Shown here piece by piece: positions 62,518 to 64,000 of a DNA stretch of 64,000 nt. Within the stretch, counting starts at the first letter, position 1; the number at the start of each line of letters is the position of its first letter. The notes beneath the pieces are model-generated. The model made no database searches and was not told the origin of the DNA. It saw only the letters and a list, made by a program, of their open reading frames with translations. Source of the DNA: Rubrivirga marina (lineage in GTDB: Bacteria > Bacteroidota > Rhodothermia > Rhodothermales > Rubricoccaceae); NCBI RefSeq assembly GCF_002283365.1, contig NZ_MQWD01000001.1, positions 2,072,944 to 2,136,943 of the forward strand. The letters are read 5' to 3'. Made by a program: the position numbers and the translations under genes.

Positions 62518-64000
62518 TCAGAGCCGGCGGTACTCGAACCAGTCGAAGTCCGCGTGTTCCCGGCGGCCCGTCAGGTCGTGGCACGCCATGCCGACGAAGG
62601 CGCCCGTAAACCCGAAGGCCGGGACGGCGTGCTCGTCGGACAGGATCGAGGCGTCCTGCTCCCCGCCCATGGCGCCCCACTGCTCGCCGTCGACGGAGTA
62701 GAAAAAGCGGATCCGGTCGCCCTCGATCTCCAGCTTGAGGAGCACGCGGTCGTGCCCGTCGAGCGGGAACTCCTTCTCGACGGGGAAGCTCACCTGGCCG
62801 CGCTCGCAGCGCATGAGGGCGAGCGCCTTCTCGGCGTGCGCGGCCCGCGAGAGGTGGAGGTAGTAGAAGCTGTCGGTGCTGTAGAACGCGACGAGCCCGG
62901 CCATCTGCTGGAACGACTCGGGCTCGAACTCGACGCACGTCGAGGCCTCGACGTGGAACGCGTCCAGCCGCCGGGCCACGAGCGCCTGCTCGAAGTTGGA
63001 GACGATGCTCTCCCGGCCTCCGAGGCGCAGGTATCCGGGGCGCGCGTCGAGGCGGGCGATCTCGCTCGTCACGATCCGAGGCGAGTTCCACTCGAGGCCG
63101 AGCGCGTCGCCGTCGAAGTCGTCGCGGGCGGGCGGCTCCGGCCACGGGTGCGGCTCCAGATCCGGCCCCTCGACGGCCACCTGCGGCTCGACGCCCCCGG
63201 TCGCCAGTCGCGGCCAGCCGTCCTCCCAGCGGACCGCCTGATACGCCGTCTCGCGGCCCAGGACCGACCGGCCGTTCTCGAGCGGCCGCCGGCAGAGGTG
63301 GACGAAGCCCCAGCTTCCATCCGCGTGCTGGACGAGGCTCCCGTGCCCGGCCGACTGAAGCCGGAGCCCCGGATCGTGCGCGCTCGTGACGAGCGGGTTG
63401 CCCGGCATCACCTCGTACGGTCCCTCGATCTGGCGGGACCGCGCGACGGACTCGGCGTGCGTCGTGAACGTCCCGCCCTCGGCCGTCAGCAAGTAATACC
63501 AGCCGTCGATCGTGTAGAGGTGGGGCCCCTCGACGAGCCCGAGCTCCGTCCCCTCGAAGATGGTCGTGATCGGGCCGACGAGCTTCTTCTGCTCCGGGTC
63601 GTACTCCTGGAGGAGGATGCCGCCGAACGGGTTGTGGTTGGCCCGGTGGTCCCAGAGCATGTTGACGAGCCACTTCCGCCCGTCGTCGTCGTGGAACAGC
63701 GACGGGTCGAAGCCGGAGCTGTTGAGATAGACGGGCTCCGACCACGGGCCCTCGATGCTCGGCGCCGTGATGAGGTAGTTGTGCGCGTCTTTGAACCGGC
63801 CCGACCAGTCGCGGACGTCGGTGTAGATGAGCCAGAACTGCCCATCGGCGTACGTAAGCGCGGGGGCCCAGACGCCGCCCGAGTTCGGCCGGCCGCGGAG
63901 GTCGAGCTGCGACGGCCGCGTGACCGCGTACCCGGCGGTCCGCCAATGCACGAGATCCTTCGAGTGCGAGATCTTGACGCCCGGGTACCACTCGAACGTC
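62518..64000 (-). CDS. GH43 family glycosidase, 5' end outside the window
   Basis: The visible 494 codons are in frame to the window edge, so the N-terminus is missing; a GTG (63951) inside the frame is only an internal valine. The five-bladed propeller part has WAPALTYADGQFWLIYTD, GFDPSLFHDDDGRKWLVNML, GLVEGPHLYTIDGWYYLLTA (acidic residues at family positions). From about residue 285 of the visible part comes a beta-sandwich (DDFDGDALGLEWNSPRI, DRIRFFYSVDGEQWGAMGGE) as in GH43 beta-xylosidases. It acts on xylo- or arabino-oligosaccharides by family. No signal peptide can be checked. Confidence 0.9.
   Translation of the reverse strand, partial: TFEWYPGVKISHSKDLVHWRTAGYAVTRPSQLDLRGRPNSGGVWAPALTYADGQFWLIYTDVRDWSGRFKDAHNYLITAPSIEGPWSEPVYLNSSGFDPSLFHDDDGRKWLVNMLWDHRANHNPFGGILLQEYDPEQKKLVGPITTIFEGTELGLVEGPHLYTIDGWYYLLTAEGGTFTTHAESVARSRQIEGPYEVMPGNPLVTSAHDPGLRLQSAGHGSLVQHADGSWGFVHLCRRPLENGRSVLGRETAYQAVRWEDGWPRLATGGVEPQVAVEGPDLEPHPWPEPPARDDFDGDALGLEWNSPRIVTSEIARLDARPGYLRLGGRESIVSNFEQALVARRLDAFHVEASTCVEFEPESFQQMAGLVAFYSTDSFYYLHLSRAAHAEKALALMRCERGQVSFPVEKEFPLDGHDRVLLKLEIEGDRIRFFYSVDGEQWGAMGGEQDASILSDEHAVPAFGFTGAFVGMACHDLTGRREHADFDWFEYRRL

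Overview
The window looks like a chromosome segment of a very GC-rich member of the Bacteroidota/Rhodothermota side of the tree (a Rhodothermia, Rubricoccaceae-like relative is my best inference). Reasons: about 70 percent GC, three secreted proteins ending in a type IX secretion (T9SS/Por type A) sorting domain, a TonB-linked barrel with a carboxypeptidase-regulatory N-terminus, many lipoproteins, and few Shine-Dalgarno sequences. No rRNA, tRNA, CRISPR array, insertion sequence or prophage was seen. Gene density is high and most genes are short transcription units on either strand.

Layout. 1-4698: a truncated secreted-protein gene and a giant HAF-repeat/CSLREA/lipase/T9SS protein sharing the same upstream element. 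4.9-12.4 kb: recN, a CBS protein, two small carboxypeptidase-regulatory-like proteins, rqcH, a beta-propeller protein, an aldo/keto reductase, then a scar holding two gene remnants. 12.5-18.9 kb: a T9SS-exported M36 protease, uppP, a 2OG oxygenase and a class A beta-lactamase-like lipoprotein. 19.3-20.7 kb: an arsenic operon (Cys-rich micropeptide, arsR, arsC, arsN2-like acetyltransferase) behind a 20-bp perfect palindrome. 20.9-30.4 kb: ABC exporter, rnz, CnoX-like thioredoxin, PD40 lipoprotein, DUF805, TonB-linked receptor. 30.4-36.2 kb: DUF1963, metH with a small membrane gene and a cupin behind it, DUF922 putative protease. 36.3-46.3 kb: enoyl-CoA hydratase, bioY, response regulator, VWA protein, HAD phosphatase, L,D-transpeptidase, two NfeD genes, ACT protein and an RNase H-fold protein. 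46.4-50.7 kb: nucleoside transporter, two more remnants, SF2 helicase with a 30-bp inverted repeat in its 5' end, BLUF photoreceptor. 50.7-57.6 kb: a tightly packed Ser/Thr phospho-signalling cluster (FHA-TM-trypsin, kinase, PP2C, kinase-PEGA, outer-membrane protein). 57.7-64 kb: lipoprotein, M1 peptidase, T9SS protein, LolD-type ATPase and a truncated GH43 glycosidase.

The most unusual signals are regulatory or structural. (i) About twenty intergenic hairpins share one stem sequence, CCGCCTCGG...CCGAGG(C/T)GG; most sit where a terminator would, but two lie between divergent genes. (ii) A 33-nt element is nearly identical upstream of three genes, two of them non-homologous. (iii) A TAGCTTG/TATCTTC-like -7 box recurs 20-40 nt before many starts. 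(iv) The kinase/phosphatase/FHA-protease operon suggests phosphothreonine control of a periplasmic protease. (v) The ars operon starts with a 23-residue peptide holding six cysteines. Functional statements rest on recognised motifs; no database search was possible.
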